DNA of 64,000 nt, taken from the NCBI RefSeq assembly GCF_002915575.1, contig NZ_PQGD01000003.1, positions 247,044 to 311,043 on the forward strand, written 5' to 3'. The position numbers were made by a program, and so were the translations under genes. Shown here one piece after another: positions 28,266 to 35,651 of the stretch. This DNA is from Superficieibacter electus (GTDB lineage: Bacteria > Pseudomonadota > Gammaproteobacteria > Enterobacterales > Enterobacteriaceae). Under the pieces are notes generated by a model. The model did not search any database. It was given only the letters and a program-made list of their open reading frames with translations, and was not told the DNA's origin. The first letter of the stretch is position 1; every line of letters begins with the position of its first letter.

Positions 28266-29244
28266 GCGCGTTGGCTCCTGTGTTCATTCTGATCCGTGGA
28301 TTAAGCAGCGATGACAAAATATCGACGACGAGATTAATGACTACGATAATCGTGACGATGATCATCAGGTACGCGACAATAACCGGCCGGTCGAGCATAT
28401 TAATACTGTCAATAATCAATTTACCCATCCCGGGCCAGGCAAATATTGTCTCGGTCACCACGGAAAAGGAGATCACCGAACCAAACTCCATTCCCACGAT
28501 AGTAATAAGCGGGATCACAATATTTTTTAAGAGGTGAACAAAGGTGATCCGCAGGCCCGATAGCCCCCGCGCTTTGGCCAGTCGCATATAATTCGCCGAC
28601 ATTTCTTCCCGTACACCCGCACGGGTAAGACGTAATAAAAGCGAAGTTTTAAATAAGGCCAGGTTAATGGCAGGTAATATAAGATGACGTAAGCCATCGA
28701 CGGTCATAAAAGACCATTGAATGCCGAGGAATGTTTTCATCTCGCCACGCCCACCGCTGGGCAACCATCCCAGACCGACTGAAAAAAACATAATCAACAG
28801 TAATCCGGCCCAGAACGTGGGCAGTGAAAACCCCAGAATACTGCCCGCCATAATGGTTTTTGACAGCCAGCTATCAGGTTTAAGCCCCGCATAAAGTCCG
28901 AGGGGAAGCGCAATAACAATAGCCAGCACTGTCGCACTTATCGCCAGTTCCAGCGTGGCCGGAAAACGTTGCAGAATAAGCGTTAAGGCCGGCTGATTAA
29001 AGACATAACTGCGGCCTAAGTCGCCGTGCAGGAGGCCCTGTAAAAAAAGACCATACTGCTGCCAAAGCGGAAGATTAAGACCAAGCTCCGCGATCAGTTG
29101 CTGCCTGTCCCGCTCAGTGGCATCGGGGGATAATAAAATATCAACCGGGCTACCAATGACATGTAGCGCAAAAAACACCAGCGTTGCCATTAACCAAATC
29201 ACCAGGCATGCCTGCAACAGGCGTTTGATTATCAGATTTAACAT
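28258..29244 (-). CDS. Peptide/opine ABC transporter permease (DppB type)
   Basis: This is an inner-membrane permease of 328 residues and the first gene of the minus-strand importer unit. It begins with a hydrophobic helix (MLNLIIKRLLQACLVIWL), then LGLNLPLWQQYGLFLQGLL and GDLGRSY, both characteristic of DppB/GsiC proteins. The transport domain includes the docking loop in NYMRLAKARGLSGLRI. The C-terminus ends LNPRIRMN, also typical. The 175-base upstream gap holds a TGTATACA palindrome that may be the operator for this cluster. Confidence 0.88.
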   Translation of the reverse strand: MLNLIIKRLLQACLVIWLMATLVFFALHVIGSPVDILLSPDATERDRQQLIAELGLNLPLWQQYGLFLQGLLHGDLGRSYVFNQPALTLILQRFPATLELAISATVLAIVIALPLGLYAGLKPDSWLSKTIMAGSILGFSLPTFWAGLLLIMFFSVGLGWLPSGGRGEMKTFLGIQWSFMTVDGLRHLILPAINLALFKTSLLLRLTRAGVREEMSANYMRLAKARGLSGLRITFVHLLKNIVIPLITIVGMEFGSVISFSVVTETIFAWPGMGKLIIDSINMLDRPVIVAYLMIIVTIIVVINLVVDILSSLLNPRIRMNTGANAHG

Positions 29245-29351
29245 AGGCAGTAACGCTCCGGCTCATGAAATAGCGGCTTCAGATCGCATGATGCGATATT
29301 CAACTGAAGCCACCAGGTTGCAATGCAACAGAAACCGGGAAAGAATACCAA

Positions 29352-29359
29352 TGTATACA
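29352..29359. promoter_or_regulatory. Candidate operator TGTATACA upstream of the importer/HyuAB cluster
   Basis: A perfect 8-base palindrome lies 108 bases before the first permease gene. It matches the core of TTGTATACAA at 14270-14279, next to the GntR/FCD gene. An 8-base palindrome can occur by chance, so only the shared position upstream of the two adjacent clusters makes it interesting. Confidence 0.35.
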
Positions 29360-29419
29360 GTAATGCTGAAATGCCAAAATCAGCAAAGAAAAGTCTTATT
29401 TCAGAAAAGCAGCTGGCAT

Positions 29420-29947
29420 TTATTTTTCTGCGTTTTGCCAATATTCAGTCAGCGGATGTGTTTTACCATTTACCGGATCGCTCCCGGGAAACGGCAACGA
29501 GGCGATGCGGGCAAGCATCGCGGCGTCAGGGGCTTCTTTGCACAAATCAGGCTCCTGCCCCGGTGCATAGGCCCCGACGACAAGGAAATCATCCGAGGCC
29601 GATAACCGCCGGTGCCCGGTACCTGCGGGCAGCAAAATAACGTCGCCTTTTCGTACATCAAATTCTTTTCCTCCCGGTCCGCCCAGCAGTAGCCGCGCTG
29701 TACCGGCGGCGATGCCGAGCACTTCATGGGCAGTAGAGTGATAATGATGATAATCAAAAATACCGTCGCGCCACTGGGGCGGCCAGCCGTTGGCCGCAAA
29801 TCGCTGTTCGAACTGGCGAGCAATATCCCCCTCTGTGACGACACGCTGATAAATCAGCACGGTCAGATGCGGATGATTGGGTACCCATTCATGGGCAACA
29901 AAATGCTGGGTTTGCGGTAAAACGGTCTGATGAGGATGGGCGGGCAT
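29420..29947 (-). CDS. Small cupin-domain protein (YjlB-like)
   Basis: This 175-residue soluble protein has a single cupin fold. Motif 1 is represented by YHHYHSTAHEVLGIAAGTARLLLGG (metal ligands in H-x-H...E; positions about 66-75), and motif 2 by KGDVILLPAGTGHR near residue 100. It resembles Bacillus YjlB-type proteins of unknown function. It lies on the minus strand 175 bases upstream of the importer cluster and could be its first gene or an independent unit. Cupins of this size include isomerases, dioxygenases and sugar-binding proteins. I cannot assign a reaction. Confidence 0.75.
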   Translation of the reverse strand: MPAHPHQTVLPQTQHFVAHEWVPNHPHLTVLIYQRVVTEGDIARQFEQRFAANGWPPQWRDGIFDYHHYHSTAHEVLGIAAGTARLLLGGPGGKEFDVRKGDVILLPAGTGHRRLSASDDFLVVGAYAPGQEPDLCKEAPDAAMLARIASLPFPGSDPVNGKTHPLTEYWQNAEK

Positions 29948-30082
29948 CGCTATTCTCCGTGGTAGTCAACACCCTTTTAGTTTAGCCATTATTGAGATAG
30001 TCCCCTGTCGTTCAGGGTTTTTAAGACGCCACCTTATCCGACTTGTCCTTCTCTTATTCTTCATACCGATGCAAGGCGGTCG

Positions 30083-30664
30083 TTATTTTTGCTGCTGGCG
30101 AAAGCGGGCCACTTTTGCCCGGTTGCCGCACAGGGCCATGCTGCACCAGCGGCGGCGATGCGATTTAGTGCGATCGTAAAACCACAGCGTGCAGTCGGGA
30201 TGCTCACAGGTCCGGATAAGTTCACCATGCGGATCAACCAGCAGCGAGGCCGCCAGTTCGGCCACCGGTGCCAGCAGGCGGGCCGGGTTATTGCTGACAT
30301 AAACCTTTACGATGTGCAACGTTTCGCCAGCATGGAGTTGCTTGCAGGCGGGGATGGTGGCCAGAAAAGCATTCAGGGCCTCGGGTTGCAGCTTTTCTCC
30401 GGCTTTCTTCTGCGCCACCAGCGTGCGAATGATCTCCCGCAACCGTCGCGCTTCATGCAGCAACGTTCCCGCTGGCCATGACACGGTCTCCCCGGGAGTA
30501 GCCAGCTCTGCGCGCGCAAGCCAGGCCAGCACATCGTCATCTGACTGCCATAAGTCCTGCGGCTGCCCGTTGACCTGCATCACGGTATTAAGAAAATCCA
30601 GCGCCACGTGGTCAGCCAGAAAAAGGGGAGCATTGTCACTATGTGCCGCCATCTCAGAAGACAT
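30083..30664 (-). CDS. CGNR zinc-finger transcriptional regulator
   Basis: This 193-residue protein has the N-terminal stress-induced/ABATE ligand-like domain (LDFLNTVMQVNGQ near residue 24; LLHEARRLREIIR near 68) and a C-terminal CGNR zinc finger. The finger is visible as CEHPDC, then HRRRWCSMALCGNRAKVARF, giving four cysteines for zinc. Such proteins are DNA-binding regulators. I use ATG 30664, with GAGG six bases upstream, rather than 30679. It is divergent from an alpha/beta hydrolase gene across 155 bases that contain three GTAACC half-sites, a plausible operator. Confidence 0.85.
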   Translation of the reverse strand: MSSEMAAHSDNAPLFLADHVALDFLNTVMQVNGQPQDLWQSDDDVLAWLARAELATPGETVSWPAGTLLHEARRLREIIRTLVAQKKAGEKLQPEALNAFLATIPACKQLHAGETLHIVKVYVSNNPARLLAPVAELAASLLVDPHGELIRTCEHPDCTLWFYDRTKSHRRRWCSMALCGNRAKVARFRQQQK

Positions 30665-30721
30665 AAATCGCCTCAACATTCACTTACTTTGCGCAAATGA
30701 TAGCCGATATCGCTGACGCAT

Positions 30722-30787
30722 GTAACCCTTAAAAACAACTTGACTGGTTACTTATTTCTCGCATACTGAAATTGAGTAACCCCTTAA
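30722..30787. promoter_or_regulatory. Three GTAACC half-sites between CGNR regulator and hydrolase genes
   Basis: GTAACCCTTAAA occurs at 30722-30733 and GTAACCCCTTAAA at 30776-30788 as a near-direct repeat, and GGTTACT at 30746-30752 is the inverse of AGTAACC at 30775-30781. The set lies in the divergent promoter region, so it likely contains the operator for the CGNR protein. Binding is inferred, not known. Confidence 0.5.
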
Positions 30788-30819
30788 ATGGTTTTTAACA
30801 GTTACATCTGGAGATCCCT

Positions 30820-31701
30820 GTGCCCATGAATACTCACTATCCTGTTCGCTATCAGTTTGCCGACGCCGATGGCGTGCGCGTTTTTTACCGGGAAGCGGGC
30901 GATCCGTCGCTCCCCACCCTGCTGCTGGTCCACGGTTTTGCCAGCTCCTCGCATCAGTTCCGGCAGTTAATTCCTCTGCTGGCGGATAAATTCCATTTGA
31001 TTGCACCTGACCTGCCGGGGTTTGGTTTTACGGAGGTGCCCGACGAACGCCGTTATCACTACTCATTTGATGCGTTCGGTCAGACACTGACTGCCTTTGT
31101 CGATGCGCTGGATCTGCAACGTTATGCGCTGTACGTATTTGATTACGGCGCGCCCGCCGGTCTGCGTCTGGCGCTCAATTATCCTGAGCGGGTTAGCGGC
31201 CTGATCTCACAAAACGGCAATGCGTATCTCGAAGGGCTGGGCGACGCGTGGGCTCCCGTGCGTGCTTACTGGGACGATCCGTCGGCCGCAAATCGTCAGG
31301 TGGTCAACGACGCGGTGTTAAATATGGAAGGAATACGCTGGCAATATTTACACGGCGTCAGCGATCCGCAACTGGTCGCGCCGGAAACCTGGCATCTTGA
31401 CACCCTGCTGATGGAGCGGCCCGGTAATAAAGATATTCAGCTGGATTTATTTCTCGATTATGCCAATAACCTGACGCGCTACCCGGATTTTCAGGCATTT
31501 TTCCGTGTCAGGCAGTTACCCACGCTGGTGATCTGGGGTAAACACGATCCGTTCTTTATTCCACCCGGTGCCCACGCCTGGCAACGTGATAACCCACGTG
31601 CGGTAGTGGAACTGCTGGATACCGGCCACTTCGCGCTGGAAACCCACGTCGAACACATCGCCAGGCGTATTCGCGACGTCATTGGTGACGCCGTGCAATA
31701 A
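30820..31701 (+). CDS. Alpha/beta hydrolase with aspartate nucleophile (epoxide hydrolase/dehalogenase-like)
   Basis: This 293-residue alpha/beta hydrolase has the oxyanion region HGFASSSHQF near residue 39. The nucleophile elbow reads VFDYGAPAGL near residue 108, with aspartate where esterases have serine. That places it with epoxide hydrolases, haloalkane dehalogenases and related fluoroacetate dehalogenases. The acid residue is probable in WGKHDPFF near 240 and the histidine in DTGHFALE near 271. GTG 30820 with GGAG six bases upstream fits best; ATG 30826 is the alternative. It is divergent from the CGNR regulator gene, which probably controls it. Substrate unknown. Confidence 0.82.
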   Translation: MPMNTHYPVRYQFADADGVRVFYREAGDPSLPTLLLVHGFASSSHQFRQLIPLLADKFHLIAPDLPGFGFTEVPDERRYHYSFDAFGQTLTAFVDALDLQRYALYVFDYGAPAGLRLALNYPERVSGLISQNGNAYLEGLGDAWAPVRAYWDDPSAANRQVVNDAVLNMEGIRWQYLHGVSDPQLVAPETWHLDTLLMERPGNKDIQLDLFLDYANNLTRYPDFQAFFRVRQLPTLVIWGKHDPFFIPPGAHAWQRDNPRAVVELLDTGHFALETHVEHIARRIRDVIGDAVQ

Positions 31702-31741
31702 GTTAAAAACCGCGCGGCGTCGTGCCGCGCGACCTGGGCTA

Positions 31742-32965
31742 TTAACGTGCTGCAAGGACAGTGGCAATATCTACCCGTACCCGCCATGCGATAAGCAACC
31801 CGGCGGCCAACATCACTACGCTTGCCGCAATAAAGACGCCGTTAATACCACTAAAACTGAACATGATCCCGCCACCGGCTGCACCAGCGGCAATGGCCGA
31901 CTGCACCGAGGCGACGACCATTCCCCCGGCGCTCTCCGCCCGGTCCGGCACAGCGCGCGTCACCCAGTTTGACCAGGCAACCGGAATAGCGCCAAACGCC
32001 AGTCCCCATAGCACCACCAGTAGCGTCTGTATGAAAAGGGAGGCTGGCAGGACGACCAGCCCCAGCGCCGCCAGTCCCACCAGCGCAGGCATCACGGCCA
32101 TCGTCCAGCGGATGCTACGCGCCAGCAATCCTCCGGCCAGCAGCGTCCCGGCAAAATTAGCCACCCCGAACCCCAGCAGCATCAGCGCGATGCCTTGTGC
32201 ATCCAGCCCGCCTGACCGTTCCAGAAAGGGACGGATATAGGTAAATAACGCAAAATGCCCCGCATGCGCCAGGATACAGGCGAACATGCCCAGCGCAATA
32301 CCGGGTCGTAGTAAAACCTCCACAATGGTCCTCAACCGTGCAGGCTTGCCGGGCACCAGCGATGGTAAAGTGAAAAACTGAAAAGCCAACGTTAGCGCGC
32401 CGACCGCGGCGGAAGCCATAAACGCGCTGCGCCAGCCGAATAATCCTCCCATATAACTGCCGAGCGGCACCGCAACAACAGTGCCCACCGCCACGCCGCT
32501 AAAAATAATCGATAACGCGCGTGGCAGCAGCGCAGAAGGCACCAGTCGCATCGCCACCGCCGCCGCCATGCTCCAGAAGCCGCCCAGGGCAATACCCAGC
32601 AGAACGCGCATCAGCAGCAACACCGTCAGGCTTGATGACCAGGCCACCAGCAGGTTTGAGGCGATCATCAAAGTAGTGAAAATCAATAGCACTGCCCTGC
32701 GGTCAATCCCCCGGGTCAGCCCCGGCACCAGTAGTCCGGCAAACAGCGCCACGCCAGCGGTGACGGTAACCGCCTGCCCTGCCAGCGCTTCAGAAACGCC
32801 AAGTTCGGCGGCCATTGGCGTTAGCAGGCTGGCGGGCAGATATTCTGCCGTCAGTAAACTAAACACGCCCATCGCCAGGGAGAAGACGGCCATCCAGGCG
32901 GGCGTCGCGGGTGCGACATGCTCGGGTGACAGGGAACGGCTCTCGCAAACACTTTGACTCATCAC
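31742..32965 (-). CDS. MFS efflux transporter (NepI/AraJ-like, DHA1 family)
   Basis: This is a 12-helix drug:H+ antiporter-1 family transporter, 407 residues. The family signature loop LLLMRVLLGIALGGFWSMAAA lies near residue 115 (given here as RVLLGIALGGFW), similar to the purine ribonucleoside exporter NepI. A glycine-rich motif C-like segment (GTVVAVPLGSYMGG) follows. It is divergent from an AraC-type regulator gene with 95 bases between them, the usual layout for an inducible efflux pump. The exported compound is unknown. MMSQS offers two adjacent ATG starts; the first is used. Confidence 0.82.
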   Translation of the reverse strand: MMSQSVCESRSLSPEHVAPATPAWMAVFSLAMGVFSLLTAEYLPASLLTPMAAELGVSEALAGQAVTVTAGVALFAGLLVPGLTRGIDRRAVLLIFTTLMIASNLLVAWSSSLTVLLLMRVLLGIALGGFWSMAAAVAMRLVPSALLPRALSIIFSGVAVGTVVAVPLGSYMGGLFGWRSAFMASAAVGALTLAFQFFTLPSLVPGKPARLRTIVEVLLRPGIALGMFACILAHAGHFALFTYIRPFLERSGGLDAQGIALMLLGFGVANFAGTLLAGGLLARSIRWTMAVMPALVGLAALGLVVLPASLFIQTLLVVLWGLAFGAIPVAWSNWVTRAVPDRAESAGGMVVASVQSAIAAGAAGGGIMFSFSGINGVFIAASVVMLAAGLLIAWRVRVDIATVLAAR

Positions 32966-33060
32966 ATCAATCCTGAAAAAAGAGGGAAGTGAAATTCTGG
33001 AGGCGAAGAGCCGGATGGTCTATGATGTGAAACCCGCAATTTTTGACCAGAACACCTGAA

Positions 33061-34032
33061 ATGAGCCAGTTAACGCCCTTTGCCCTGTCATCAGAACTGA
33101 TTAGCGAGCTATTAACCGGAATGCGCTTGCGCGGCGTGCAGTACCGGCGCGTGGTCACCGGCGCGGAATTTGGCCTTGATTTTCCTGCTAAACCCGGGCG
33201 CGCTTATTTTCATTTTCTCGCCGTCGGTTCCATGCTGCTGCGTATGCATGATGGGCAGCTTCACCGGCTGAACGCCGGAAACGCGGTTTTCCTGCCCGCA
33301 GGATCGGCGCATCAACTGGTGTCGCAGGCTTCTGCGCCAGTGCAGTGCCTGGAGAGTCTTGATGCCGCACCGCTGGGCGAAACCGTGTGTGCAGTGAAGA
33401 CCTGCGCAAAAGCGGACGCCACCTCGGGGGCGGTCTTCTTTTACGGTTGTATGGAGTTCAGTCTTGGCGGTATGCAGGGCCTCGGACCGTTAATGCCGGA
33501 TCTTATGCTGATTGATACCACCGGCGGCCGCTATCCCGGCTTAGTGCCGATTCTGGACGCCATGCAGCGGGAGATGTGTTCGTCCCGCATCGGTTTTGCC
33601 GGTATCCTCGCCCGGCTGGCGGATGTGGTTGCCGCGATGATCGTTCGTGGCTGGGTGGAATGCGGCTGCGATAACGCTTCCGGTCTGGTCGCCGCCCTGC
33701 GCGATCCCCGGCTGGCGCGCGCCATTCTGGCACTGCACCGCGAACCGGGACGCGACTGGACGGTAAGCGAGCTGGCCGCGGAATGCCATGTTTCGCGCTC
33801 GGTTTTTGCCGACCGTTTTCAGGCGACCATCGGCACCTCTCCGCTACGTTATGCGACCACATTGCGTATGCATCTGGCCAGCCAGTGGCTCAGCGAACAT
33901 ACGCTGCCGATTGATACCATCGCCCAGCGGCTTGGCTACACCTCGCAGGCGGCATTCAGCCGGGCGTTCAAACGCGTCACCGGTCTGCCACCGGGGGCCA
34001 GCCGCCTGAAACGGCCTGACGCCCGCGATTAA
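33061..34032 (+). CDS. AraC-family transcriptional regulator with cupin sensor
   Basis: This 323-residue regulator has an N-terminal cupin domain (AraC_binding/cupin_6 type; HFLAVGSMLLRMHDG near residue 53, FLPAGSAHQL near 78) and a C-terminal double helix-turn-helix of AraC type. The latter shows DWTVSELAAECHVSRSVFADRF and LAQRLGYTSQAAFSRAFKR-like segments ending in the domain consensus. It is divergent from the MFS gene, which it probably controls. ATG 33061 is preferred over the in-frame TTG at 33043. Its 3' end overlaps the convergent gamma-glutamyltransferase gene by 4 bases. Confidence 0.87.
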   Translation: MSQLTPFALSSELISELLTGMRLRGVQYRRVVTGAEFGLDFPAKPGRAYFHFLAVGSMLLRMHDGQLHRLNAGNAVFLPAGSAHQLVSQASAPVQCLESLDAAPLGETVCAVKTCAKADATSGAVFFYGCMEFSLGGMQGLGPLMPDLMLIDTTGGRYPGLVPILDAMQREMCSSRIGFAGILARLADVVAAMIVRGWVECGCDNASGLVAALRDPRLARAILALHREPGRDWTVSELAAECHVSRSVFADRFQATIGTSPLRYATTLRMHLASQWLSEHTLPIDTIAQRLGYTSQAAFSRAFKRVTGLPPGASRLKRPDARD

Positions 34033-35651
34033 AAACCGACCGCCTGTCCGTCACGGCGGCTGTCGCTGGCGACCACGTAGCCGTCGCTGCCCTGCGTAGT
34101 CAGTTTCCAGATAAACTGCCCGGAGCCAAAATCCATATACGGATCGTTGACGGATTTAAATGTGTGCCCGCGCTGCGCCAGCTGTTGCATCACGAGTGGA
34201 TCAAAACGCGCTTCCAGATCCAGCGTAAAATCGCGGTTGACCTTCCAGCGCGGCGCATCGCAGGCAGCCTGCGGCTGTTGCTGATAATCAAGCATCCGCA
34301 CCAGCGTCTGGACATGTCCCTGCGGTTGCATATCGCCGCCCATCACGCCGAAGCTCATTTGCGGCAGACCGTCTTTCATCAAAAAACCTGGAATAATGGT
34401 ATGGAATGGCCGTTTGCCTGGCGCAACCACATTGGCCGATCGTGGATCGCTGGAGAAACCCGCGCCACGGTTTTGCAGGCTGATCCCCCATTCCGGCACC
34501 ACCACTCCTGAGCCGAACCCCATGTAGTTGGACTGGATAAAAGAGACCATCATGCCCCGCTCGTCGGCGGTGGTCAGATACACCGTACCGCCGCTGCGTG
34601 GCATCCCGGCCTGCGGCTGAGAGGCGCGCCGGGGATCGATGAGTTTTGCCCGCTCGCTCAGGTAGCTGTCGTCGAGCATCTGTTCGGGCGTGACGTCCAT
34701 ACTGGCCGGGTCAGCGACGTAGCGGTAAATGTCGGCAAAGGCCAGTTTCATAGCCTCAATTTGCAAATGCTGTGATGTGACACTGTCACATGAAACGCCG
34801 GACAGGTCGAACTTTTCGAGGATACCAAGCGCCATTAGCGCGGCAATACCCTGCCCGTTCGGCGGCAGTTCATAAACATCAGATCCCCGATAGCGACGAG
34901 AAATGGGCGTCACCCACTGGGGTTGATAGCGGGCAAAATCCTCAGCTGATAGCGGGATGTCGCTCTGCACGGCAAACCGCACGATAGCCTGCGCAATCTC
35001 CCCGTCATAAAACGCCCGTGCACCCTGGTCCGCCAGCAGACGCAGCGTGCGTGCCGCCTCCGGCATGACGAATTTTTCACCAATGGCGGGCGCGCGGCCC
35101 TGCGGCATAAACGTGCGGGCGAAACCGGGTTTATCTTTTAGGATGGGCACTGCTGCCTGCCATTTACGCGCCACCATTGGCGCAATAGTCACTCCGCGTT
35201 CGGCAATCTCAATGGCGGTTTCCAGCAGGCGGGAAAAGGGTAATTGACCAAAGCGTTCATGCAATGCGCCCCAGGCGGCAATCGCGCCGGGAATGGTAAC
35301 GCTGTCCCAGCCGCGCTCCGGACGCCGGGCATGACCGCGTTCGTCGAGGCCATAACGGCGGGAAAACCATCCGCTGTCCCAGTGTGAAGGCGCGGTGCCC
35401 GAGGCATTCAGCCCGTGAAGCTGCTGCCCGTCCCAGACCATCGCAAAGGCGTCACTGCCAAGGCCATTTGAGACCGGTTCGACCACGGTTAATGTTGCCG
35501 CCGCCGCGATGGCCGCATCAACCGCGTTGCCGCCGTCGATCAGGATTTGATTACCTGCCTGCGCCGCCAGCGGATGCGAGGTCGCCACCGCGTTACGGGC
35601 AAACAGCGGCGTGCGCGTGGTCGGATACGGGTTATCCCAGTTAAATATCAT
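34029..35651 (-). CDS. Gamma-glutamyltransferase/cephalosporin acylase family Ntn-hydrolase, cytoplasmic
   Basis: This 540-residue protein belongs to the gamma-glutamyltransferase family and resembles Bacillus YwrD. The N-terminal landmarks AATSHPLAAQAG-like (residues 22-33) and GGNAVDAAIAA (40-50) are clear, as is NGQGIAALMAL near 265. The autocatalytic threonine is probably Thr356 in SGGTVYLTT. No signal peptide is present, unlike periplasmic glutathione-degrading Ggt, so it acts in the cytoplasm on an imported or internal gamma-glutamyl or acyl amide. It is the last gene of a nine-gene minus-strand operon and overlaps the ligase gene by 4 bases. Substrate unknown. Confidence 0.86.
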   Translation of the reverse strand: MIFNWDNPYPTTRTPLFARNAVATSHPLAAQAGNQILIDGGNAVDAAIAAAATLTVVEPVSNGLGSDAFAMVWDGQQLHGLNASGTAPSHWDSGWFSRRYGLDERGHARRPERGWDSVTIPGAIAAWGALHERFGQLPFSRLLETAIEIAERGVTIAPMVARKWQAAVPILKDKPGFARTFMPQGRAPAIGEKFVMPEAARTLRLLADQGARAFYDGEIAQAIVRFAVQSDIPLSAEDFARYQPQWVTPISRRYRGSDVYELPPNGQGIAALMALGILEKFDLSGVSCDSVTSQHLQIEAMKLAFADIYRYVADPASMDVTPEQMLDDSYLSERAKLIDPRRASQPQAGMPRSGGTVYLTTADERGMMVSFIQSNYMGFGSGVVVPEWGISLQNRGAGFSSDPRSANVVAPGKRPFHTIIPGFLMKDGLPQMSFGVMGGDMQPQGHVQTLVRMLDYQQQPQAACDAPRWKVNRDFTLDLEARFDPLVMQQLAQRGHTFKSVNDPYMDFGSGQFIWKLTTQGSDGYVVASDSRRDGQAVGF

